64,000 nucleotides of DNA from JANXQG01 sp963780045. Its GTDB lineage: Bacteria > Planctomycetota > Planctomycetia > Pirellulales > Thermoguttaceae. The translations under genes and the position numbers were made by a program. The DNA is taken from contig CAVZZZ010000005.1 of NCBI GenBank assembly GCA_963780045.1, positions 682,001 to 746,000 of the forward strand, written 5' to 3'. Shown one piece after another: positions 17,982 to 27,829 of the stretch. The notes beneath the pieces are model-generated. The model made no database searches. It was not told the DNA's origin and saw only the letters and a list, made by a program, of their open reading frames with translations. Every line of letters begins with the position of its first letter. The stretch's first letter is position 1.

Positions 17982-20196
17982 ATGTTAGCCCAGCCGATTT
18001 CATTACGTAGGTTCCCGCTGCTTGCGGCCCTCGCGCTGTCGGCCTTAATCAACTCTCACGCGGCCGTTGCACAATCCATTTCACCGCCCGACGGCGCGAT
18101 CCCGTCGTTGGATGAATTGGCCGGCGAATGGCAGGACGCCGCGGCGGTCCGCTGCCTGCCGGCCGTCAACAGTCTGCGCGGCTCGGCGCAAGTCGTCCGC
18201 GACGTCCTGGCCGTTGGCAAATTGAGCTTTCCGCCCGTAACGATGACCGGCGATACGGGCGGGCTGCTTATCGACGGACGGCCGCCCGCGCTCGACGAGA
18301 CGCGCTGGTTTCCCTGTCAAGTGCTGCGCCGCGGCAGCGCCGGAAGTGTTGGCATCGAGACGGCGGTGCGGATGGTGCATAACGAGAACTGCGTGTTGTT
18401 TCACGTCGTCTTCACGAACAACGGCGCGGCGCCGCGGGCATTCGAGTTGAAAATCAACCTCACGGCCGCAACGTCGCGGCATGAACACTGGGGCTGGGGC
18501 GTACCGCGAGATAAAACGGCTGCAGCGCGATTCTCCGCCAAGGTAATCGGGAATGGTCGTTTGCTCGTGCTTCGGGACCCAGGCGATCACCTGGCCAACT
18601 GCTTCTGCTTCGTGCGACGGCCGGACGAACTGTCCACCGCCGACCATTCCGGCCCGGCGGTTTGGCGCGTCAACCTTAAGCCGCAGGCATCATTCACGGT
18701 CAATTATGTTCTAGTCATCGGCGATGACGAGGGCGCAGCCCAGGCCCAAGCCATGCGGGAGGCAGACCGCTTTGACGCCGCGTTCGCCCGGGTGCAAACC
18801 GACTGGCAAACGCGCTTCCGCGCCATGTTCACGCCCGGCAATACCTGTTTCTCAGGCAGCCTGCCCGTGCTCGTTACGCCCGATCGCCCGATGCGCCGCG
18901 TCTATTACATGAGCGCGGTCACGCTCTTGAGCGTTTGCCGCACCAGCTTTCCCGTGCAGCGGCGAGTCTACGTGAGCAACTCGCCCGAAAGCAACTGTAC
19001 GATGATGTACTTCTGGGACACGCGCAAATGGGCAACCGTTTTCGCGCTCTTGGACCCCCAGATGCTGAAGAGCTGCCTTCGTTCGTGGCTGGCGAGCGGC
19101 ATCTTTAACGGTTGGGGCGACTACCGCACCCGCGCTTCAAGGTAAAGGCTACGCCGAGGAGTACCTTACCGGCACGCTGCAAGGCCCGTGGTATAGCGCC
19201 AACGATTATTCCGTCTTCGTCCTGCTGGACGATTACCTGAACGTCACCGGTGACCGCGCCTTCCTGTCGGAAAAGATCAATGGCAAGACGGTGTTGGAAC
19301 ATCTCGACGGCATCGCCACGAACTGGCGATCGCTCGTGCGGCCGGGCAGGACGCTGGCTGATTACGGCAAGGCGAGCAACCTGCTGGAGTGCGTGCCGAC
19401 CTACGTCAATGAAGTGCCGTCCTTCAACGCCGCCAACGTCTGGATGATGCGCCGCGCGGCCCAGTTACAGGCATCCGCGGGAAATGAAAAACGCGCGGCG
19501 GAATTGCGCGCCGAGGCCGGCCGTTTGCTGCCCGCGGTGATGGCGCTTTACGAGCCGGGGCAAGGCGTGTGGGATTCGGTTCACCGTGACGGCAAGCGAG
19601 TGGAAATGCGGCACGTATTCGACTTCGCCACCATCGGCTTGACGATCCCGGCGGACCTCCCGCCGAAAATGCGCGGGGAAATGACGGCCTTTGTCCAGCG
19701 TGAATTGCTGACCGATCACTGGATGCGCGCGCAATCATTGAGCGATCCGGCGGCGTCGGCCTCCGACCGGCCCGACCACGGGCCGATGGGCGCGTTCAGC
19801 GCCTGGCCCGGCGAGACGATTGCCGCCTTCTGCGAGTTCGGCGAGTACGGCCAGGCGTTGGATTTTCTCCATCGTGTCGCCGCCGTCACGCAAGAAGGGC
19901 CGTTTAGCCAGTCGCGCGAATTGATGGGCAGGTCGCACGACGCGGCGGTGCGGATCGCCGAGCGCGGCGCGAAAGGCAATCCCAGCCAGACCTACAATGC
20001 CAGCAACGGCGGTTCCTTTGCCGAGACCATCATCCGCGGCTTCTTCGGCTATCAGCCCGATCTGCTGACGACCAGCCTGGTGCGCGACGCCCGCCCGCGC
20101 GGTTTCACGGGCGAATTGCTAAACGTGCGCTGTGGCGGGCGCCTCTATCATCTCGCCAGCACGCCGCAAGGCAACGAAGTGACAGGTGAGAAGTGA
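17982..20196 (+). CDS. Secreted six-hairpin glycosidase-like protein (1 frameshift)
   Basis: About 738 residues with one break near 19130. A signal peptide is followed by a beta-sandwich N-terminal domain (residues about 40-290), then an alpha/alpha six-hairpin barrel with a WDTRKW motif near residue 350 and PWYSANDYSVFVLLDDYL after the break. This layout is that of GH63/GH37/GH78-type glycosidases; the exact family cannot be set by eye. Acidic residues in the barrel could be catalytic but I do not assign them. The last codons and the stop lie in a heptameric repeat that continues into the neighbouring convergent gene. Confidence 0.7.
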
Positions 20197-20256
20197 GTTA
20201 AGACAGACAAACAGCGGGCACCTCAAGCCTCAGGACTCACGCCTCAAGCCTCGCGG
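20178..20256. repeat. Heptameric arrays spanning two convergent gene ends
   Basis: Bases 20178-20198 read AGTGACA, GGTGAGA, AGTGAGT and include the glycosidase stop codon. Bases 20222-20256 read CTCAAGC, CTCAGGA, CTCACGC, CTCAAGC, CTCGCGG and include the stop of the zinc-ribbon gene on the other strand. The two arrays are in opposite orientation (GTGAG against CTCAC-type units), so a hairpin between the converging genes is possible and could serve as a bidirectional terminator. Confidence 0.7.
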
Positions 20257-20572
20257 GCCGGGCGGTCTTTGCCCGATTCTTGCGGCGGCGGGCACTGGTG
20301 GCGGACGTATTCCGGATTGGGCTGCCACTTGAGACAAGTCGGGCAAAGGTACGCCTGGCAGTAGGAACACGACTTGGCGACTGGACCGATTTCGGTCCCG
20401 CAGCAGGGGCAGGGAATGAGGGATGAAGTCCGCCCCATGGGACGTTACCAAAGCTTTCAGCGCGCACCTTGCCCTGGCTATTGAACACCACGGAAGCGTT
20501 TAGGTTTCGGCCGATTTGAATGAAATCTTCCGGCGCGATGTTCCACTTCGCTACGGCCGCATAAAAGATCAT
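20244..20572 (-). CDS. Small zinc-ribbon protein (1 frameshift)
   Basis: About 109 residues with one break near 20440. The first part (EDFIQIGRNLNASVVFNSQG) has no known motif. The second part has two zinc-ribbon pairs, CPCCG...CSYC and CPTC...C, within about 40 residues. The ATG at 20572 is chosen because the reading becomes protein-like there; a longer start is possible. A cytoplasmic zinc-binding protein of unknown role. The stop codon lies in a heptameric repeat shared with the converging glycosidase gene. Confidence 0.5.
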
Positions 20573-20636
20573 TGACCATGTCCCCGCCACTCTGCTTGGG
20601 ACCGCCCCGAATGTATGCCTTCCCCCAATAATCGGC

Positions 20637-21683
20637 TTACAGCTTGGATGCAACCAAGATACACAGTCCGGCCAGATAAAACGCGAACATCGCGGCCAAC
20701 AGCTTCGCCGTGCCTGGCGGAGCGCCCTTGAACTCCTTCCAGACGAACACGCCCCAGAAGGCCGCGACCATCGTCGCCCCCTGCCCCAGACCGTAGGCGA
20801 CCGCGCTGCCCGCCTTGGTGCTGGCGATGATATTAAAACTCAAACCGAGGTTCCAAATCACGCCGCCCAAAATGCCAACCAGGTGCAGGCCGAGGTTTCC
20901 CTTGGTGAAGTAATCGCCGAACGGCACCGGCGGACCCGTGAAGGGCCGGACCATGAATAGGCTGTTCCAGAGGAAGCTCGAGGCGAGCAGTCCCGCCGAG
21001 AAGCCGACGATGGCCGTGTAAGGGCTGAGTTTTCCCGCGGGCAGGGCCAGCGTGGTCGGGTCGATGTCGCCCATCGACCAGTTGACGAGATTGTAGAACT
21101 GGCTCATCAACAGCCCGGCGACGACCGAAAGGACAATGCCCAGCCGAGGCGTTTTGTGCTGGCCGGTTGCGAGCCGGCGGTAGGCGAGGGCGTCAAGGAG
21201 AATGGCGATGCTGACGCAGGCGACGCCGGCGGACAGCATCGGGCCGTAGCTGGCGCTGGTGGCCGCACCGGACTGGCGTTCGCGATAATAGATCGTGAAC
21301 ACGCCCACGATTAGCGCCAATCCGACGCCGACGGGAAAAGCGACGGCCAGCCCCGCGATGTCGATGGCGGCGACCAGCAGGATATTGGACAAATTGAAGA
21401 TCGCGCCGCCCAGCAGCGCCCAGCCAAGCGACTTCAGGCCGTCCGCGCTGCTTGCGGCCTGGGCCAGGTCGGGCAGGAAGCTCCGTCCGCCGCTGCCGCT
21501 GCTGCCGAGCGTGAAGGCCGCTAGGAGCGAGAGCAGGAACACGCCGAGGGAGTAATCCCAATAGAACAACTGGAATCGCCACTCCTTGCTCGCCAGCTTC
21601 TGGGTGTTGGCCCACGATCCCCAGCAGAGCATCGTCATGACGCACATGACCACCGCGAGCGGATACGACTGGACGATGAACAT
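20637..21683 (-). CDS. GRP-type sugar/drug-metabolite permease
   Basis: Intact, 348 residues from the ATG at 21683, with AAGGAG 7 bases upstream. About ten membrane helices are visible (VVMCVMTMLCWGSWANTQK at the start, AGLAVAFPVGVGLALIVGV, LLAAMFAFYLAGLCILVA at the end). The start PLAVVMCVMTMLCWGSW and the layout fit the glucose/ribose porter branch of the drug/metabolite transporter superfamily. The open frame upstream to 23444 is antisense to the GH127 gene and is not real. It lies divergently beside GH127, so uptake of a released sugar is plausible. Confidence 0.8.
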   Translation of the reverse strand: MFIVQSYPLAVVMCVMTMLCWGSWANTQKLASKEWRFQLFYWDYSLGVFLLSLLAAFTLGSSGSGGRSFLPDLAQAASSADGLKSLGWALLGGAIFNLSNILLVAAIDIAGLAVAFPVGVGLALIVGVFTIYYRERQSGAATSASYGPMLSAGVACVSIAILLDALAYRRLATGQHKTPRLGIVLSVVAGLLMSQFYNLVNWSMGDIDPTTLALPAGKLSPYTAIVGFSAGLLASSFLWNSLFMVRPFTGPPVPFGDYFTKGNLGLHLVGILGGVIWNLGLSFNIIASTKAGSAVAYGLGQGATMVAAFWGVFVWKEFKGAPPGTAKLLAAMFAFYLAGLCILVASKL

Positions 21684-21833
21684 CTGCTTGCTCCTTGCTG
21701 ATGTGCCGAATGTTCGTGCGCGCACGACCGTTGCGCATAGGATAATGCCGCGGCCGGCGGCTTGCAAGCACGTCCGGGCAAGCCTATTCTGAATTGTCAA
21801 TGTTACGTGACTGAACTCTGGGAGAGCGCTCGC

Positions 21834-24452
21834 ATGAACACGCTTTACTTGTTGACCGCGCTGGCAATCGCGGCGCGGCCAGATGCCGGCGAGATCGAAC
21901 CGCTGCCGCCGAAGGCGCCGGCGCGCGTGGCGGACGCGCTGGAGATGCTCTCGCCGGCGGCGGTGCATATCGACGGCTGGATCGGAAAGCGGATCGACGC
22001 CAACGTCCAACAGCGGCTGCTGCCGATCGACACCGAGCCGCTGCTCGCCGGATTTCGCCACAAGCCGGGCAACCATCCCTGGATCGGAGAACACGTCGGC
22101 AAGTGGATGCATGCGGCGACCCTGGCATGGGCCTACACGGGCGATCCGCAACTGCGGAAGAAACTCGATCAGGTCGCCGCCGAGCTGGTCCGCTGCCAGG
22201 AGCCCGACGGCTATCTCGGCACCTACGTGCCCGAGAAACGGTTCGGCCTGTACCGCGGCAGCGATTGGGACGTGTGGTCGCACAAGTACAACCTGATCGG
22301 CCTCTTGACCTACTACCGGTACACGGGCGATCCGGCCGCCCTGCGAGCCTGCCGCAAGATGGGCAACCTGCTCATCGCCACCTTTCCGGCCAAGCGGAGC
22401 ATCCTGGCCGCCGGCACGCACCTCGGCATGGCCGCGACCAGCGTGCTCGAACCGGTCGTGCTGCTCTACCGCGCGACGGGCGACACGCGCTACCTCGATT
22501 TCGCCCGTTACGTCGTCCGCTCGTGGGACGAGCCGGGTGGCCCGAAGATAATGGCCACCTTGCTGGCGGGAAAAGGGGTCGACAAGACGGCCAACGGCAA
22601 GGCCTACGAGATGCTCTCGAACCTTGTCGGCCTCTGCGAGCTGTATCGCGTGACCGGCGACGAGCAGCTCCTCCGCGCCGTGCGCAACGCCTGGCAAGAC
22701 ATCGTGGACAACCGCCTCTACATCACCGGCAGCGCAAGCGCGGGCGAGCATTTCCGCGACGCTCACGAGCTGCCCAACGGCGCGGAGGCCTGCATCTGCG
22801 AGACGTGCGTCACCGTCACCTGGATGCAGCTCAACCTGCAACTGCTGCGGCTGACCGGCGAGGCGAAGTACGGCAACCAGTTCGAGCGGTCGCTCTACAA
22901 CCACCTGGCCGCCGCGCAGTTTCCCCGCGGCGACGACTGGTGCTACTTCACGCCGCTTGAAGGCCGCAAGCGCTACGATAAGCAAATCACCTGCTGCCAT
23001 TCGAGCGGCCCGCGGGGAATGGCGATTGCGCCGCAAGCTGCCTATTTTCGCGGTCACGATCGCGATGGGGACACGCTGATCGTCAATACGCTGGAGACAT
23101 CGAGCGCGACTATGAAACTCGGCGGCAAGAGTCTCACGATCGAGCAATTCAGCGCGTTTGCACGCCGCGGACTTTCGAGCTTTGTGGTACACGTTGACGA
23201 CGAAGCTACCTTCGGCGTCAAGATTCGCGTGCCGGAATGGGCGGCGCCGGCGGAGGTCAAGATCGCCGATAAACGAATTAATGCCGACGCGGCCGGCTGG
23301 GTCTGCCTGCCCGCCCGATCGTGGAAAGATGGCGATCGTTTCGCACTCCGCTTCAATCTCGGACCGAGGCCGATTGTGGGCAATTACGGCAACGCCGGGC
23401 GGGCGGCGCTGGAATGGGGACCGTTGGTGATGGCCTGCGACCAAGACGAGAACCCCGCCCTTCCGATGGAGAAATTGGCTTGGCCGGAAGGGAAGCCCGA
23501 AGTGTTATTCCCGCCGTCATCCATGAGGCGCGACGTATTCCGCTTCCAAGCCGTCATGGCCGCTGGCGATGGCACGGCGCAACAGCGCCACTGTTCGTTC
23601 CCCTCGCCGACGCCGGCGCCCGCGGCGGGACGTATCGCGTCTGGCTGCCCACCGCAACCGCGACAGGTCGGGCCAATCCCTTCTTCCCGATGGATACGGC
23701 GATTCGTGACCTGAAGGAATTCCAGACCGTCAAGAAGCTCGGCTATGACGGCATCGGCTGGAAAATCGGCACGCCGGCCGAGGTCGCCGCTGCCGTCAAA
23801 GAGGTGCGGCAGCAAGGCCTGAAACTGTTCGCCATGTACAGTTATCCGTCGGCGACGCTGACCAAGGCGAGCTTGCTCTTGGACCCGCAGTACGATGCCG
23901 TTATGCGCGAACTCGAGGGCACGGACGCGGTGATCTGGCTGTCGATTACCAGCAAGGATTTCTCGGTCAGTTCGCCCGACGGAGATTCCATTGCTGTACC
24001 TGCGCTGCGGAAGCTCGCGGACCTTGCGGCCCGGCACGGGCTGCGGGCGGCCATCTATCCGCACAAATCAAACTGGACGGAGCGCGTGCAGGACGCCGTC
24101 CGCCTGGCGAAGAAGGTGGACCGCAAGAACTTCGGCGTGACCTTCAACCTCTGCCACTGCTTGATGGTCGGCGACGAAGCGAAGATTCCCGCACTACTGC
24201 CCGATGCCGCGCCGTACCTGTTTCTGGTAACGATCAACGGCGCAGGACCGAGGCGAAGCCAATACCGATTGGCGCCGGCTCATTCGTCCACTGGACGAAG
24301 GGACGTACGACGTGAGCATCGTTTTGAAGAAGCTTGCCGAGCTGAAGTACTCCGGTCCCATCGGCTTGCAGGGGTATGGCGTGACAATTCCGTTAAAGGA
24401 GAACCTCCAGCGTTCTATTATCGCGTGGCGAAAACTCAAGGAGATTAACTAA
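21834..24452 (+). CDS. GH127 (DUF1680) glycosidase fused to a sugar-isomerase-like TIM barrel (2 frameshifts)
   Basis: About 872 residues in three frames; breaks near 23550 and 24245. Start ATG 21834 precedes a short signal peptide. The GH127 part shows the family metal/catalytic set: a GEHF motif, the Glu-x-Cys of CETCV and the double Cys of ITCCHSSG; in the family the first Cys of the pair is the nucleophile. It ends normally with ADAGARGGTYRVWLP. Without a stop or a ribosome-binding site the reading continues into NPFFPMDTAIRDL, the start of a secreted xylose-isomerase-like (sugar phosphate isomerase/epimerase) TIM barrel that runs to LKEIN and TAA. Either a true fusion or a lost gene border. 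Confidence 0.75.
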
Positions 24453-24603
24453 ACTGAAACAGACACGTTGGCCGATCACTCTTGCTCCGAAGGCCGATCT
24501 TCGGCATAATCCTCCCCCCGACCGCCCCAATGCCCCCGACTGCTCCGTTGCTTGCCGGAGCAATCGCATTTCCCGGGCGGGCGCGCGAAGATTGGCAACT
24601 TGC

Positions 24604-25944
24604 ATGATGTCGACCAGCGAAGATGGAGTGAACGCCGAACCGCCTTGGCTGCCCGCCATGGGGCGGGCGCTGGCGCATCGCAACTTCCGTTTGTTTGTGG
24701 TTGGCCAGGGCATTTCCGTCATCGGCAGTTGGATGCAGCAGATCGCCACCGTGTGGCTCGTCTACCGGCTCAGTCACTCCACGTTCCTGCTGGGCCTCTC
24801 CGACTTCGCAGCCCAAATTCCCGCCGCCCTGGTATTGCCGCTGGCGGGCGTCCTCACCGACCGCTGGAACCGCCACCGCACGGTCATCACCACGCAGACC
24901 CTGGCCATGATCCAGGCCTTCGTGCTCACGGTCTTGACGGCCAAGGGCATCATCAGTGTCTGGCAAGTCATCCTGCTGGCTTCCTTTCTGGGCCTGATCA
25001 ATGCCTTCGACGCCACCGCCCGGCAAGCTTTCGTCGTCCAGATGATCGACCGGCAGGAGGACTTGGCCAATGCCATCGCGATCAACTCGTCGGTCTTCAA
25101 CGCGGCCCGGCTCATCGGCCCCGCCATTGCAGGGCTCGTGATCGGGATGTGCGGCGAGTGGCCCTGCTTCCTGGGCAACGCCCTGAGCTATTTGGCGGTG
25201 CTGGCCTCGCTATTGGCCATGCGGATTCGAACGTTTAGGGTCGTGGGCGCGGACGAGGGACTTGTCGACGGACTTCGCGAGGGCTTGAGCTACGTGGTCG
25301 GCTCGATGCCCATCCGCACGCTGCTTGTCTTGCTCGGCCTGATGAGCATGATGGCGGCGCCGCTGACCGTTCTCATGCCGGTTCTGGCCGAGCAGGTTCT
25401 CGGCGGCGGCCCACACACCCTGGGCTGGCTTACGGCGGCCATGGGAATTGGGGCGCTGGCGGCAAGCCTGGTCTTGGCGGCCTACAAGAGCTCGATCGGG
25501 CTTAGCCGGGTGATCGCCGTTGCCACCGGCCTCTTTGGCCTGGGCCTTGCCGCGATCGCCTTCTCCCGATACCTTCCACTCTCGCTGGTATTGATGGCGC
25601 TGACCGGCTTTGCCATGGTGGCCCAGATGGCGGCCACGAACGCCCTGCTCCAGACGATCGTCGAAGACGACAAGCGCGGCCGCGCGATGAGTTTTTATAC
25701 GCTGGCCTTCTTCCTCATGGGCCCGCTGGGGAGCCTGCTTGCCGGAAGTCTGGCCGCCACTTTGGGTACCACGGCCACCTTCGCCATCTTCGGCGGCGCG
25801 TGCGTCGCCGGTTCACTGGCCTTTGCCGCCGTGCTTCCTTCGCTGCAGAGGGCAGTGCGGATTATCTACGCGCGTGCCGACGTATTGGCCGCTCAGGCTC
25901 AGCAAGAGCGGTCCATCTCCCGCCAGCGGCGACGAGCGGCCTGA
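24604..25944 (+). CDS. MFS transporter, EntS-like
   Basis: Intact, about 446 residues from the ATG at 24604 (a second ATG follows immediately). Twelve membrane segments are visible. The N-terminal FRLFVVGQGISVIGSWMQQI with VWLVYRLSHS, and then LTDRWNRHR between helices 2 and 3, match the MFS_3/enterobactin-exporter-like group. The substrate is not evident. It has a short Arg-rich tail. It is co-directional with the GH127 gene and 151 bases after it. Confidence 0.85.
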   Translation: MMSTSEDGVNAEPPWLPAMGRALAHRNFRLFVVGQGISVIGSWMQQIATVWLVYRLSHSTFLLGLSDFAAQIPAALVLPLAGVLTDRWNRHRTVITTQTLAMIQAFVLTVLTAKGIISVWQVILLASFLGLINAFDATARQAFVVQMIDRQEDLANAIAINSSVFNAARLIGPAIAGLVIGMCGEWPCFLGNALSYLAVLASLLAMRIRTFRVVGADEGLVDGLREGLSYVVGSMPIRTLLVLLGLMSMMAAPLTVLMPVLAEQVLGGGPHTLGWLTAAMGIGALAASLVLAAYKSSIGLSRVIAVATGLFGLGLAAIAFSRYLPLSLVLMALTGFAMVAQMAATNALLQTIVEDDKRGRAMSFYTLAFFLMGPLGSLLAGSLAATLGTTATFAIFGGACVAGSLAFAAVLPSLQRAVRIIYARADVLAAQAQQERSISRQRRRAA

Positions 25945-25979
25945 GGTTCTTGGCGGCTCTCGTAGAATTCGACCGCACC

Positions 25980-27710
25980 CTACGGTTTATCCGGCGCCTT
26001 GTCCTCCTTTTCCAAAACAACCACCCAGTCGTGCTTGTACTCAGGCGGCGGGCAACTCCAACTCCCGTTCGCGTCCGTTTTAATTTTACCAAGCTTGGCG
26101 TACTCGCCGGCAACCGGGTCGAACAAGGTCGCGGCATAGTCGGACCGTGGAGTCAGTTGCGTCACCGCGATGGCGCGAGGACGCGGAACGTAGACGATCA
26201 ACAGCTTTGACTCAATGCCCGCGGCCCAGGGAACAATTCCGTCGTTTGCGGGAACCTTGTCGGCCCAAGCTGCCGCCGCGGGGCGCGGTTCAAGGTGGAA
26301 CCACGGATACCGGGCGAAGAACTGTTTGGCCAAGCCGACTTGCTTCGAGCCGGGCCGTTTCATCGCCTCGTCCCAAGAGATGGGGCCATAGCTGCGGCCG
26401 TGCGGCGACGGGCCGTAGGGCTTGTCGCGGCGGTTGACCTGCCATATCCCGTTGGCGCCGTAGGTCCCGCCTGCCGCGCCGTTTTGCATCAGCCCGGCCC
26501 AAAACATCTGCCGCGAGGCGTCGCTAGAGAGCATGACGCTGCCGAACTCGCGAAGGTCGAGGCCGTCGTAGCTCGATTCCCCGGCGATTACCGGCATCGT
26601 CGGCTGCGCGGCGTAGGCGGCACGCATTTGTTGCGCCATGCCGCCGATGGCGCTTTCCGGCGAATGGCCCGTCTGGTGCATGTCGAAGTCGAGGATGGCC
26701 GGATCGGTCACGGTATCGCGGGCGGAACTCGAAGGATGGATCGTAATTATGCGATGGAACGGATCGGTGGCATGGATGTAGCGGATGACTTCGCTCCAAC
26801 CTTGCTTCTGCTGCGCGGCTTCTTCGGCGGCGTGAGGCGATCCATAAAACGGCATCGTGCCTTCGCCCGCCGCGCACCACACCACGGGCAGCGCCGCGTA
26901 GCGCCCGATCAGGTAGCGCCAGTGCTCTTTGATGCGCTCCGTCCCCATCCAGGGAAGATGGTAGCCCCAGGCGCCGACGATGCACGGCACGAAGCCCTGG
27001 TCGGCCAGATAGATGAGCCGCCGGTCGGCCTTGTCGAAGTATTCGGGCCGGATGCAGGCGTAGTCCTTTTCCCATGGAAAACCGGCCTCGTTAGCGCCGC
27101 GAGGATCGAAGGCCGGCATGTCGGGATAGAGCCCGGCAATGATCTGCACGACGTCAAAACCCTTCGCTTTGCGGTCGGCGGCCAGTTGTTGAAACTCTTG
27201 CGGCCAATGGAGCCGCTGGCAGAGTCCCATCCACCATGTATCGGCAAGCCAGAAGAAAGGCGTGCCGTCGGCGTACACGAAATGCCGATGGTCGGCCGAG
27301 ACGCGCAAGGGGCCGCGACGATACAGCGGGTTGTCGCCGCGGTATGCCTCGACCGTCACCGTTCCGGCAATGCCATGCAGGCCGCGGTCCTCCGACATGG
27401 AGCAGACACTTCGCCAACGGTGTTTACCCAGCTCGGACGATGCATAGCGGACCTTCCACACGCGCCCGCCCGCCCAAAAGGCAGGCTGCTTGAGCGTGCG
27501 GCCCTGTGGCGTCTCAAACGCGACATCGACAGCGACTTCGTGAAAGGCATCGTGGTAGTCGCGGTCTGCCATAAAGGAGATTTCGACCATCCGGTTGGCC
27601 TCGGTGCGGGCCTCCGGTTGCTTGTTGACGGGCTCCGCGGCCACCACCAACTGGGCGGCAGGGCCAATCCAAAAACACAATGCCAAACCAATGAAACCTT
27701 TCGATTGCAT
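25980..27710 (-). CDS. Secreted DUF5060/DUF4038 glycosidase-like protein
   Basis: Intact, 576 residues from the ATG at 27710, with GAGGAAG 6 bases upstream. A signal peptide is followed by a DUF5060-type beta domain (YHDAFHEVAVDVAFETPQG), then the DUF4038 TIM barrel starting at VSADHRHFVYADGTPFFWLA and continuing through LADTWWMGL, WCAAGEGTMPFYG and VIAGESSYDG. A C-terminal beta domain closes it. These proteins are putative glycoside hydrolases related to GH140-type apiosidases. It ends close to and converges with the MFS gene. Confidence 0.85.
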   Translation of the reverse strand: MQSKGFIGLALCFWIGPAAQLVVAAEPVNKQPEARTEANRMVEISFMADRDYHDAFHEVAVDVAFETPQGRTLKQPAFWAGGRVWKVRYASSELGKHRWRSVCSMSEDRGLHGIAGTVTVEAYRGDNPLYRRGPLRVSADHRHFVYADGTPFFWLADTWWMGLCQRLHWPQEFQQLAADRKAKGFDVVQIIAGLYPDMPAFDPRGANEAGFPWEKDYACIRPEYFDKADRRLIYLADQGFVPCIVGAWGYHLPWMGTERIKEHWRYLIGRYAALPVVWCAAGEGTMPFYGSPHAAEEAAQQKQGWSEVIRYIHATDPFHRIITIHPSSSARDTVTDPAILDFDMHQTGHSPESAIGGMAQQMRAAYAAQPTMPVIAGESSYDGLDLREFGSVMLSSDASRQMFWAGLMQNGAAGGTYGANGIWQVNRRDKPYGPSPHGRSYGPISWDEAMKRPGSKQVGLAKQFFARYPWFHLEPRPAAAAWADKVPANDGIVPWAAGIESKLLIVYVPRPRAIAVTQLTPRSDYAATLFDPVAGEYAKLGKIKTDANGSWSCPPPEYKHDWVVVLEKEDKAPDKP

Positions 27711-27829
27711 TTGCACTTCCTCCATTCGTCATCGCACTCGCGGATGTTATCCTGCGGCAGCAGGCAATTCTCACGCCGATAAGCCAATTTATGGAGTCTA
27801 CCGCTTTGTGCAACGTGCCGCTAGCCGCT

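Noticed and set aside
21684..23444. Long minus-strand extension in front of the GRP permease
   Set aside because: It is antisense to the well-supported GH127 gene, has no family signature, and the permease has a good start and ribosome-binding site at 21683.
24592..24603. TTG start for the MFS transporter
   Set aside because: ATG codons follow at 24604 and 24607 and the extra residues add nothing.
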